Assembly: GCA_030052745.1 (NCBI GenBank)
Contig: JANBVO010000032.1
Coordinates: 372,001 to 436,000 of the forward strand
Source of the DNA: Pleurostoma richardsiae
Lineage: Eukaryota > Ascomycota > Sordariomycetes > Calosphaeriales > Pleurostomataceae
Reading direction: 5' to 3'
DNA length: 64,000 bases
A program made the translations under genes and the position numbers. The notes under the pieces are model-generated. The model saw only the letters and a program-made list of their open reading frames with translations. It was not told the DNA's origin and did not search any database. This document shows, piece by piece, positions 1-10,239 of this stretch. Within the stretch, counting starts at the first letter, position 1; each line of letters starts with the position of its first letter.

Positions 1-517
1 CCGTAGGTCAGGGCATCGACGCTCTTGGTATCGGACGCGGTCATATGGGCATCGGGCCACACGATGTCGAATCTAGCATATATGTGAGGGATGGCAAGCG
101 TATGTAGAGTCGAGTTCGTTAACGCCAGGGAGGTGAGATCATTGGTATGTGTAATCTGCAGAACCACATGTTAGCGAAACCGGAGACATAACTTGTGACC
201 AGACTGGTCCTTGCCTCTTTGACGATAAGACGGAGGACATCGACGGGCAGCTCCAACAGCGTGACAGGCTTCTTCCTTATGGGGATATCGTGCAGCTCCC
301 GCTCCGTGCCCTGTGGGGACTCCGAGGGAGACTGCAGTTGCCCGGAGGGTGCGTCGCCGACGTCGCCTTCCGGGGTATCAGTGGCGTCTCTCCATCCAGG
401 CTTTGCAACGTGCTGGATGGATTTGAAGACATCCTGGAAACCATCTGCTGGCACGTTGCCATCGGGTACCGAGGAGGCCGAGAGCTGTATGGTGGCTGCT
501 GCAGCGTCGTGAGCCAT
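1..517 (-). CDS. F-box domain protein, 3' part beyond the left edge
   Basis: F-box proteins link substrates to SCF ubiquitin ligases. The ATG is at 517 (MAHDAAAA). About 85 low-complexity residues come first, then the F-box opening LLELPVDVLRLIVKE. A 59-nt intron (156-214) fits best as a GC-AG intron: donor GAG|GCAAGG, acceptor CTGCAG|ATTACA. It joins the frame to ITHTNDLTSLALTNSTL and then PHIYARFDIVWPD, which is the usual continuation of a large fungal F-box family. The reading frame is still open at base 1, so the C-terminal substrate-binding part is missing here. The substrate cannot be inferred. The family assignment comes from motif recognition; the GC donor is inferred because it is the junction that restores the expected sequence. 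Confidence 0.72.
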
Positions 518-1628
518 TACGCCGGCGGGAGATAGCCGGTCATGCGTCCCCTGCTGAGACTTTGTAGCCGTGTCTAGACTCGGAAGAGGGCGGAAGGAAG
601 GCAGGCGACGAGGCAGACCGAGGACGATCTGGTTTGATAGATGTTGGTTCAGTCCAATATGCCGTATGGGATGTTATGTCGCAGTTTTTAAAGATGGCGG
701 ATTGCGATGGTGTGTTTCGGTTGAGATCCCGTTGGCCGCTGGTCAGTGAGGCTGCTGTCAGGGAACTCGAGTACCTTATTAGTGGGTACTTGGATGCTGG
801 TGCCGCACGGAGTATCCCAGCGGCACCTGTCAATGGGCCTCTGCACTTGTCACGCTGCACTATGGGGCCCCTGCAAGCCTCACAAGGACGTACTACACGA
901 TAGGCTTGGTTTGGACCGTAGCTTTGCCGTGTATGCTAGGCAGGGACCTACCTACCCAGGCTACCTTAGGTACCTAGGCATGCAACTTACTGTACGTAGA
1001 ACAGGAAACTCGTCTTCTCTGATATACCTAAATTCCTCTATAGAAATAGGTATTTTCGCTAATATCAGAATGTTGTTACCTGGAAGTTACAGACGAACTT
1101 AGTGCTACTTGTCGAGTAAATCCTACCAATGTGGACAGCCTCACCTGGGGGGACGCAGTTCCTTCCAGGGGACTTATGTACTGCGAAGCCCACGTGACAG
1201 AAGCTATGACTTCGATCCACTTGTACAGTACAGTACCTCCCGTACATATTAGTCCTCCACAAGGATGACATAAACACAAGCTGGCACAAGCGCTAGCGTC
1301 AAGGTACTCACATAATGTATCTTTTTTACCCCTCCATATGGGGCCCCTCGAGAATATTGACTTGGGCGACGCAAAAAACTGAAGCACATCTGCCGTGACT
1401 CAAAAGAACAGTGGGAAAACAGTCACGACGCCTGCCCTGGTTTTCTGCACCGACAGGGCCTGACTGCAGCGCAATACAAGTGCCCACGGTATTGCTCACG
1501 CCTTCTTATATTTTTCCTGGAGGAATTGATCCTCGTCTCACTCGCACCGCCCTCCCAGTCCCTCCTCTGCGCCGACACGCCTGACACGAATACAACAGAC
1601 AGGCAGACCTCTCTCTGCGACCGCCAAC
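518..1628. other. Divergent intergenic region between the F-box and LeuRS genes
   Basis: No supported gene. It holds a small cluster of the dispersed TAGGTACCTA-type word (about 947-981) and a short C/T-rich stretch just before the LeuRS start. The open frames here have no recognisable protein character. It presumably carries the promoters of both flanking genes. Confidence 0.6.
947..981. repeat. TAGGTACCTA-type palindromic word cluster
   Basis: Overlapping copies of TACCTA, CCTTAGG, GGTACC and CCTAGG lie within 35 bases. The same words recur in other intergenic regions of the window and in none of the long coding exons I read closely. Confidence 0.6.
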
Positions 1629-4600
1629 ATGTCCGCTCCGGTCGTTCCTGTCCCGTTGGACCCAGCGGCGAGCGCGCTGAATACCCTCAAGATGGAGAAC
1701 ACTGAGAAGCGCGACACTCTGATCACCGACGAGAAACGGTTTCAGGCCGAGTGGGAGAAGTTGAAGATCTTCGAGCAGAACGCTCCCAAACCCAACGAAC
1801 CCCAGCAGCCCAAGTTCTATGGTACTATGGCTTACCCATACATGAACGGGTATGCAAATCTGGAAGGTGTCGTCCTTGTTCGCTTCGATGAGTAACACTT
1901 CTTCCCGCAGGACTCTCCATGCCGGCCACGCCTTCACCTGGAGCAAGATTGAGTTCATGACGGGATTCGCACGGATGCAAGGCCGGAAAGCTCTCTTTCC
2001 TCAGGGATACCACTGCACTGGTATGCCGATCAGAGCAGCTGCCGACAAGCTGGCGCGAGAGGTGGAATTGTTTGGAAAGAACTTCGAGGGCGCCAGGGTT
2101 GATGATCTTGACGAGCCACAGACCACAGCTGCCGACGGTGCAGCCGATGCAGGAAAGACGGACGCGTCAAAATTTAGCGGCAGCAAGAGCAAAGCCGCAG
2201 CGAAGAGCGGCAAGGCCAAATACCAGTTCCAGATCATGCTCTCCCTGGGCATTCCTCTCGAGGACATACACAAGTTCGCCGAGCCCCAGTATTGGTTGGA
2301 GATCTTCCCTGAGAAGTGTGAAGATGACCTCCGAAGCATTGGTGCCCGTGTCGATTGGCGGCGCTCGATGGTCACCACGCCGGCGAATCCGTTCTATGAC
2401 GCCTTCGTTCGCTGGCAGATGAATCTCCTGAAGGAGCTCCAGAAGATTAAATTCGGCAAGAGATACACGGTGTACTCCCCCAAGGACGGGCAACCTTGCC
2501 TCGATCACGATCGCAGTTCTGGAGAGGGTGTAACTGTGCAGGAATACGTCGCTTTGAAGCTCAAGACACTCGAATGGTCTGACAAAGCCAAGCAGATCAT
2601 CGGAGACAAGATCCCTTCAGATGCTGATGTCTATTTCATACCGGCCACTCTTCGCCCCGAGACTATGTACGGGCAACTGTGCTGCTTTGTGGGACCGAAA
2701 GTCGAGTATGGCATATACCGAGTCGCTAAGGATGGTGGCAAGGATGAGTACTACTTTTGTAGCGAGCGGTCGGCCCGGAATATGGCGTTCCAGGACATCT
2801 TCCCAAAATGGGGCGAGTTTCCTCGAGTGGTGAGCGTCGTGGGTTCTGACGTCGTTGGCACCCTCGTGGACGCGCCTCTCTCCGTCCATAAGGAAGGCAT
2901 CCGAATTCTGCCGATGGAGACCGTCAAGCCGACAAAGGGCACTGGCGTCGTCACCTGCGTACCGTCTGACAGCCCGGATGACTATGCTACCATTCTCGAC
3001 CTTCTGAAGAAGCCGGACTACTACGGTATCAAGAAGGAGTGGGCGGAAAAGGAGATTATTCCGATCATTCAGACTCCTTCCTCGAACCTCATTGCCAAAC
3101 ATCTCTATGAGACAATGAAAATCAACTCACCTAAGGACGCGAAACAGCTTGCGGAGGCAAAGGAACAGGCTTACAAAGAGGGCTTTTACCAAGGGGCCAT
3201 GTTGATTGGTGAGTTCAAGGGCCTGTCGGTCCAAGACGCGAAGCCTCTGATCAGGAAGCAACTCCTGGATGCTGGTAAGGCTTTCAACTATGGCGAACCT
3301 GATGGTCAGGTCATCAGCAGATCCGGAGACGACTGTGTGGCTGCGTATCTCGACCAGTGGTACTTCAACTACGGCACAGACGAGAATGGTGGTGACGGGG
3401 CATGGTGCTCGCAGGTCAAGGATGCCATCGAGTCAGATCGCATCAACTGCTTCCCCAAGGAAGCCAAACACGGCTTCATGCAGACCCTTAACTGGTTGGC
3501 TCAGTGGGCGTGCAGCCGTTCTTATGGTCTGGGCACTAAACTCCCTTGGGACCACTCGCAGCTGGTCGAGAGCTTGTCAGACAGCACGATATATATGGCC
3601 TATTACACCGTTGCTCACTTCCTGCACTCTGATATCTATGGCAAGACTCCGGGCAGGTCATCCAAGCCGATCTCCCCTGACCAAATGGTTCGTATAAGAT
3701 ACCCCGCCAGATTTGTCTTGGAAAAATGTGCTGACAACGCCATTACAGACGGCTGAAGTGTGGGATTACATATTCCATCGCGCCGATACGGTTTCAAGTG
3801 ACATTCCGCGGGAAGACCTTGAGGCAATGAGACGCGAGTTTGAATACTGGTATCCGTTCGACATTCGGGTCTCTGGGAAAGATCTGATCAATAACCACCT
3901 GACATTCTGTCTATACCACCACATAGCCTTGTTTGAGGAGAAGTACTGGCCACGTGGGCTCCGCGTCAACGGGCATCTTATGCTCAACGGCGAGAAGATG
4001 TCCAAGTCAACGGGCAACTTCCTCACCCTCCGGGACGCGACCGAGAAATTCGGAGCCGACAGTACCCGAATCGCTTTGGCAGACGCTGGAGACGGTATCG
4101 AGGACGCAAACTTCGAGGAGACAGTCGCAAATGCAACCATTCTCAAGCTCTATGAACTTAGGAAATGGGCCGAGGAGACCATTGGGGACACCCAGCTGAG
4201 AAGTGGCGAGCTCCTGCTGTTTGACAGGATGTTTTCCAACGAAATGGACAAGCTCGTCCTCGAGACAAAGCAACAATACGAGTCCACCATGTTCAAGCTG
4301 GCCCTGAAGAGTGGCTTCTACGACTTCGTAAGTGTTTCACGAGCCCACAAGTGCTTCGAAGAGCGGTTGGATGGGAACGCTAACAGCTCTGCTTCCTTAG
4401 ATCGCCTCGAGAGATTGGTACAGAGAAGCGACTAAGGCGTCTGGGATCGGCATGCATCGCGACCTTGTGAAGCGCTATGTCGAGCTGCAGGCGCTCCTGC
4501 TCACACCAATGTAGGTGCCGAGCGTTTCATGCCGCGCAGAGAGCCTTTCACTGACAATCGGGGTGAACAGAGCTCCTCACTTTTCCGAATACCTCTGGCG

Positions 4601-5353
4601 CGAGGTCCTCAAGCACGGTGACACCATTCAAAATGCACTGTATCCTTCGGTTCCCTCGCCTGACCCTGCCCTGACGGCGGCGTTGAGCTACGTGCGCGGC
4701 GTAAGTAGCGGGAATCTCGCGGTCAGAGACGGAGAATATAGAGCGCAGTTACTAACAGAAAGAAATAGACTTCATCGAGCATCACAGCGGCCGAGGCACA
4801 ACAGGCGAAGAAGGTAAGTTATCGACCTTGTCTCGTCGACTCACAAGTCGCCTGCTAATGCTCGTCACAGCTTGCCAAAGGAAAGGCTGCGTCGTTCGAC
4901 CCCAAGCAGCCCAAAAGACTCACGATTTTCGTTGCCAAGGCCTTCCCAGCCTGGCAGGATAAGTGCATTGAAGTTGTGAGCCAGAACCTGGGGCCCACTG
5001 GGACGTTCGACACCAAGGCTGTGGCCGGCAAGATCAACAAGGCGGAGTTGAAGAAGGCCATGCCATTCATCCAGCTCCTGAAGAAGCGCATCGACAGCGG
5101 GGAGGCCGCGGCCGAGATGTTGGATCGGCGGCTGCCGTTTGATGAGCTGGCGACCCTGAAGGACATGATTCCCAGCCTGAAGCAGACGATATCGAAGCTG
5201 GAGACTGTCCAGATCGTCTCGGTCAAGGAAGGCGAGGCGACAGGCGAGATCGTGGTTGGAGAAGGGGATGACAAGACGACGAAGCTGCCCCCCCAGGCCG
5301 CATCGGCAACTCCTGGCAGCCCCAGCTTTCTGTTCGAGAACCGACCGAACTAG
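1629..5353 (+). CDS. leuRS (CDC60): Leucyl-tRNA synthetase, cytosolic
   Basis: Charges tRNA-Leu with leucine in the cytosol. Seven exons: 1629-1849, 1911-3687, 3749-4327, 4401-4510, 4571-4700, 4769-4813 and 4871-5353. They join without frame error to 1,114 residues, close to other fungal cytosolic LeuRS. The class I HIGH signature is HAGH at 77-80, and the first intron splits the glycine codon just upstream (AACGG|GTATGC). The editing (CP1) insert is recognisable from TLRPETMYGQ and GTGVVTCVPSDSPDDYA. The KMSKS loop is intact at 749-753 (GEKMSKSTGN). The C-terminal exon carries the lysine-rich extension of eukaryotic LeuRS. There is no obvious mitochondrial presequence before MSAPVVPVPLDP. 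Intron 2 (3688-3748) uses the unusual donor GTTCGT. Confidence 0.97.
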
Positions 5354-6479
5354 ATCTAGCATAGAGAGAGAAGTTGGTGTGCGAGGCGAGTCAAACGTCT
5401 GTTGGTAGGGGGATAGGAGGACGATCTGCGCTGCTCGCGGAGGAGCAAAGCTAGAGACTAGAGACTATGTACGGAGTACCCATAGAGACCTAAAACATGG
5501 AGACGGCGATTGTCACTAGAGTGGGTGCATTGTATTCACTCTGCATTGTCCAGACCTGGACTGTCTTGTCGTGGAATCCTGTACGATCAGGCGAAGGGGG
5601 AGGGAGAAAGAGTCCTCAATATGTTGATACCTCCCAAAGGTACTTGCTTACGTAATTCGCAACTTACCTAGCAGGTAGGTACCTATGTAGTGTACCCCAA
5701 GGTACATAGCTTTTCGTGCGTGCTCCGTTGATGCCGGTCTCTGACGCCCGGACGGTCCCCCACCAGCCCCTCCCCCCACCGCCGTTGTTTCCCCCTCTCC
5801 ACCTTACTACTAGGTACTCAACGTTACCTATCCACTACCCAAGGTACTTATTGCCTGGCACGTCTATGTTGGGCTCTGCCTCTTCCCAACTGCCTGCTGC
5901 GCCGGCTGTCTGTGTTCCTCGAGAAAAGGCAAAGCTCGCCTCTTCTTCATACCGTCGACCACAAAGGAAGGTGGTGTGCAATAAACATGTAAGTACTACT
6001 ACCTACCTACTACTCTGGTCTCTGCGCGGGTGTGGCAGTTCCATGTCTCGTCTGTCGCCAGGACTGAGGTGCCTCTCAGCCTTGGCCTGACGTTGTCAAT
6101 ACTGTCAATGTTGTCCTCTCCCAAACAACACGTTGTCTTTGTGGCCTGGAGCTGGCGTAGACCGCGACGCCGCTGGCCTCCTCGGACAGTCAGCCGAGGG
6201 GCGCCATTCTTTGTATCTAGAGCTGTTGTCCCACCCGCTCCTTTCCTCGTTGTCAACGAGAGCTTCTGCAGGGAAGTCTTCACAGGCTTACGCGAGTGCT
6301 CCGGACAGCTACCCGACGTCGACGAACAGCACGAGACACGCTCACACGTTTCACCAGCGCGATAAATAGACCGGCTGATTGCATCACCGACGGAGTCGCC
6401 CGACAGACGCACAGGACATATCTGCTTCTCCATCACCCCAGCGCGGCGCTTTATACACAGTCACTGCCCGCTGCCCACC
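5354..6479. other. Intergenic region and long PKR1 leader
   Basis: No supported gene. It contains two clusters of TAGGTACCTA-type words (about 5664-5690 and 5805-5850) and pyrimidine-rich stretches. At 5987-5992 an ATG is followed at once by TAA. The same bases form a strong splice donor (AT|GTAAGT), so either a minimal upstream ORF or a 5'UTR intron of the downstream PKR1 gene is possible. Confidence 0.55.
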
Positions 6480-6977
6480 ATGTCGCAATTTTTCCAGGAC
6501 CTGTGGGAGTCCATCTTCACCCCCGGGCCGACGCCGAGCCTCCTCCTCGCCACCAATGTCACCTTCGCCTGCCTGCAGGTCGTGCTGGCCGGCCTGCTCT
6601 TCGCGACCTACAGTGTCCACTTCGTCGTCCTGTCGATCCTCTGCAGTGGCCTGTGGTGGGCCATCAACTGGTTCGCTCGCGAGCTACAGGCCAGCCACGA
6701 CAGGGAACGGAGGGAGCAGGCCCGCGCCGCCCGTCACACCGCCGCGGCCGCCGCGGCCGCGGCCACCTCGTCGGAGAGTGAGACGGAGGTCGAGAGTGTC
6801 GGCGGCGGCAAGTCTGCACCCGCGGCGGGGGGTAGCGTGGTTGAGATTAAGGAGGCGGCGGCGGGAGAGCTGAAGCACCGCGCCACGCTGGATGCTTCGC
6901 AGGGCACCAAGTCGTCGGTTAGTACCGAGGACGAGTGGGAGAAGGTCTCCGAGAGCGAGAACGAGAAGAACAAATAG
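6480..6977 (+). CDS. pkr1: Pkr1 family ER membrane protein, V-ATPase assembly factor
   Basis: Pkr1 is an ER membrane protein needed to assemble the V0 sector of the vacuolar ATPase in yeast. The single exon codes for 165 residues. The conserved family core is at the N-terminus: FFQDLWESIFTPGPTP, then two hydrophobic segments (about 21-43 and 46-66) ending in SGLWWAINWFA. The rest is a charged tail with an alanine run and many Glu/Ser residues; tails of this kind vary within the family. The ATG lies in a CACC|ATG context. The gene for V-ATPase subunit H lies about 8 kb downstream, on the other strand. The family call is firm because the N-terminal motif is distinctive. Confidence 0.9.
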   Translation: MSQFFQDLWESIFTPGPTPSLLLATNVTFACLQVVLAGLLFATYSVHFVVLSILCSGLWWAINWFARELQASHDRERREQARAARHTAAAAAAAATSSESETEVESVGGGKSAPAAGGSVVEIKEAAAGELKHRATLDASQGTKSSVSTEDEWEKVSESENEKNK

Positions 6978-7616
6978 GCGGCAGACGGTCGCTGATGGAC
7001 GGTCTCTCGGAGATTGTCATGTCGATGGAAGCGGTAGAGGTTAGGCACCAGTCGCAAGCAGCCTGGAGGATTCTACGTGTCTTCCCGCGAGGCGTTCGTT
7101 GCGGACAATTATCACAGCTGTCGTGGCCATCACACGTATATTATTGGCGTGTTATCACACTCATTTGTACATAGCATGATCTCCTCCTGTTTACCTCCGC
7201 GCATCACCGCACAGAATACCCCGATGGATCGAGATGGATGGGAATTGACGAGCCGCGATTGTGGATGCATCACCTTTCCTTTCCGGACGTAGACCACAGC
7301 GAATGTGTCAAGGCTGTATAATGTGCATTTTGTGCCGGCCAACAGCATTCCCGAATCGCCTCTCGTCTCGTACGCCTCGTAGAGGGTATATCGCAGCGGC
7401 TCCCAACCCCGACATGACGGCCAAACCTGCAACCATCAGAAGCTGCAAGGCTTGATACCCGTTGCGCGTGCGAACCGCAGTGCCTAGCATCCATAGACGC
7501 CTAGCGGCAGCCGTCGCGTTGTCTCAATTCTTTGAGCAGCGGGCTGCGTATCTGCAACATGCCCTGGCTAGGCGTTCAAACTGCTCAGACATTCATTCAT
7601 TTCACCTAATCTCGCC
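6978..7616. other. Convergent intergenic region between PKR1 and MTQ2
   Basis: Shared 3' region of two convergent genes. I see no gene and no repeat in it. Confidence 0.6.
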
Positions 7617-8420
7617 TCAGGTGTCGCCTTCGCTCCGCTCTTGCCAGATCCTAAGGACCTGTAGCTTCTCCCATCCCGCCTGTTTCCCGCTCTCCCTGAC
7701 CGTCTCCGCCATCCAGCCCGGCCCGAACCCTTTGATGCGCGCCTTGACCTTCTCGGGCTTGTTCTGCGCGCACAGCAGCAGGTACGCGCAGCCCCGGGCG
7801 GACAGAATCTCGGGTAGGCTCTGGATCAGCCGGTCTGTGGTCTCCATCCCGTCCCTGCCGCCGGCGTACGACAGCGAGAGCAGGTACGAGTCGCGCTCGA
7901 ACGCCCTCGAGCCTGCCAGGGTGCGTCCTTCCGCGTCCACCTCCCGGAGCCGGTCGTCGTCCTGGCGCGGCAGCTCCTCTGTGGGGACGTACGGCGGATT
8001 GAAGATGAGAACATCAACCACGCCGTTGCGCCAGGGACACACCAGGTCGCCGCGCACGGCGCCCAGGAAGGCGTCAGCGCGTGTGGCCAGGTGTTCGGCC
8101 GCGGCCTTGCGGACAGTAGCGGCCGTAGCGGCACAGGCGAAGGCGTTGATGTCGACACCAGCTGTCAGGACGGCGCGGGTGCCAAAGATGGCGCACGCGT
8201 GGGCGGTGGCGAAGGCGAGGACGACGCCCGAACCGGTGCCGACCTCTAGGACGAGGGGCACCGGGGAAGCAGAGGGGAAACGAGCTTGGAGGAATGAAGT
8301 CTCAGAGGGCGAGGAGAGGGTGTCAAGTAGTAAGAAAGAGTCTTCTGCAGGCTCATAGACACGGGAGTAGGAGACATGGGAGGTGTCAGGGGTATCGAGT
8401 ACGGGTGCCGACAGGTCCAT
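7617..8420 (-). CDS. mtq2: eRF1 glutamine methyltransferase catalytic subunit (HemK family)
   Basis: Mtq2, working with Trm112, methylates the glutamine of the GGQ motif in release factor eRF1. The single exon codes for 267 residues from a real ATG at 8420. The N-terminus has the family signature VYEPAEDSFLLLD (21-33). The S-adenosylmethionine-binding loop is EVGTGSG (59-65), and the catalytic NPPY tetrapeptide is at 131-134 in LIFNPPYVPTEEL. The length matches the short, single-domain eukaryotic Mtq2 rather than the longer bacterial or mitochondrial PrmC. The stop of the aminotransferase-like gene lies 326 bases upstream on the same strand. The Tpa1/Ofd1 gene, another factor linked to translation termination, lies 3.7 kb away. 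Confidence 0.93.
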   Translation of the reverse strand: MDLSAPVLDTPDTSHVSYSRVYEPAEDSFLLLDTLSSPSETSFLQARFPSASPVPLVLEVGTGSGVVLAFATAHACAIFGTRAVLTAGVDINAFACAATAATVRKAAAEHLATRADAFLGAVRGDLVCPWRNGVVDVLIFNPPYVPTEELPRQDDDRLREVDAEGRTLAGSRAFERDSYLLSLSYAGGRDGMETTDRLIQSLPEILSARGCAYLLLCAQNKPEKVKARIKGFGPGWMAETVRESGKQAGWEKLQVLRIWQERSEGDT

Positions 8421-8746
8421 CTTGGCGAAAGAATGAGGGAGATGTAGTGGGTGGTTGAGTGAGAATTGACGGGGAATGCTTGGCAGTTGAGCAGGTTAAT
8501 ACTAATGACTATGGAAAAGAGACGGATTTTTGGGAGACTATGCGCACGTGATAGGCCGAATAGCTTCACAAAGCGGCCATGTTGACAGTTGCTGGAGTCC
8601 ACGTCAACCAACAACATCCGGCTCTTATCTCGTTTCAGTATTCGGGAACGGTGCATAACGAGAGGACTCAGAAGGGCTGCTGCTGGGACGACCTGCAGGG
8701 CATGCTGGGCCATCCTCTCCCCCCAATTGATGTTCGCTCCCGTCGC
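8421..8746. other. Short tandem intergenic region upstream of MTQ2
   Basis: Region between the MTQ2 start and the stop of the next minus-strand gene. I see no gene. It should hold the MTQ2 promoter. Confidence 0.6.
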
Positions 8747-10239
8747 CTATCTTGGCCTGGACAAGGTCCTGTCCAACGCTGAAATAAAACTCTTGACTTC
8801 GTCAACTGCACACCTGTCAGCGTTTACCCTGACCATCACCAACTCCGGATACCGGCGGACCACTCACCTGTGTTGTAATGCACCATGCTCACCCTCACAA
8901 CGCCGTCGCTACCTAGTCCCAAGAATTCGTACACTAGGCGGTTCGAGTAGAACCCTCCCCACCTGAAGCCGAAGTTGCTGTCCTTCTCCACGGTTTCGAC
9001 CAGTTCCTGCGAGTTCCATTCCTTGACCGTGAAGCTGACCGTGGGGACTCTGATGGCCGTGTCTGCGCTCTTCTCTCCATGGATGGTCACGTCGTCCCGG
9101 CCGTTTAGGTAGTCCAACAGTATCTGCTGCAGCTTCTGCTCCTGCTCCACAATGCCCGCCCACTTCCCGGATAAGTATTCCAAGATAGCCGGGATAGCGC
9201 TGACCAGTTCATAGCTGGCGCCAGCTAGGCCGAGCTTGTGCTCCAAGGTGTCGGACGGGTTAAAGAAGTGGCCGAGTGAACGCATCTGTTGCTGGGCGAC
9301 ATGACTAGCATAGAGCATCGAGATGTGGGGCCCATAGACCTGATAACATGTTAGAGCATGGGAAAGCTCAGGGTTGATGAAACGAAGATGTCTCACCTTA
9401 TACCATGAGAAACAATAAATGTCAACGCCAAGAACCTTGACATCTATCTTGCGATGTGGCGCATAGGCAACGGCATCGACGCAAACGAGTGTCCTTGGAT
9501 TGTGAGCATGGACTGCTGCGGCGATGGTCTTGACGTCGTGGATGGTGCCTAAAATGTTGCTTGCGTGGGTGAAGGCAACCAGCCTCGTCTTCTGAGAGAG
9601 CAGTTCTTTGAGGCCTTCTGCGGTCAGTCTAGGCTGTGCCGTCGTGGACGGTTTCCACCATTTTAACACGAGCTTCTGCCTGTCCGCTAGGTCGACCCAA
9701 GGGGCAATGTTTGCTTCATGATCAATGCCGGAGACGACGATCTCGTCCCCTGGCTGAAATAGGAGAGCGTAGGACAGGTTGCGGAAAAGCTGAGTGGTCG
9801 CAGCTCCCAGGACTGCGGTCTGTTAGCCACCACGCACTCCAATCCTCGTCGAGCTCGCTCACCAATCTCGTCTCCAGACGCATTGATGTACTCCGCTGCC
9901 GCTTGGCATCCTGCATCATATCGTGCGGTCGACTTCTTGCCTGTGGCATACGTCGCACCGAGCTGGACGTTGCTGTTGGCTAGGTAGTCTCGGATCCTAG
10001 GCCATTGAATGCGCTTAGACTTAGACCATCGACTCGGGGGATCAGAGCACATACGATTCGATGGCGGCGCCCAGTGTTTGGCTTCCTCCAGCATTATCGA
10101 AGAACACTTGATCCTGAGACAAGCCGGGGAAGCTACCCCTCACCTGTGTCATATCCATTGATTCGTTCAAGCGACTCATCCGCAGTTCTAAAGAAGGATC
10201 GAATGCCTTAAAGAAGCTGTAGTGATCAAGGTGAGGCAT
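8747..10239 (-). CDS. Class V aminotransferase, cysteine desulfurase-like
   Basis: PLP-dependent fold-type I enzyme. Five exons on the minus strand (10239-10055, 9996-9863, 9812-9397, 9339-8868, 8805-8747) give 421 residues with every phase matching. The early motif VFFDNAGGSQ is typical of the SufS/CsdA-like branch. DEIVVSGIDHEANIAPW and LVAFTHASNILGTI supply the cofactor pocket, and CVDAVAYAPHRKIDV the PLP aspartate region. The Schiff-base lysine is probably K245 in FSWYKVYGPH. Exon 3 ends exactly after that lysine codon. The 57-nt intron that follows (9340-9396) has no stop in frame. The protein lacks the features of mitochondrial Nfs1 and has no clear presequence, so it may not be a true cysteine desulfurase. 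Isopenicillin epimerase-like or selenocysteine lyase-like activity is equally possible. Confidence 0.88.

Noticed and set aside
7462-8358. 298-codon plus-strand open frame
   Set aside because: It is the antisense of MTQ2, whose motifs and length are decisive. The plus-strand reading is Ser/Arg-rich with no family character.
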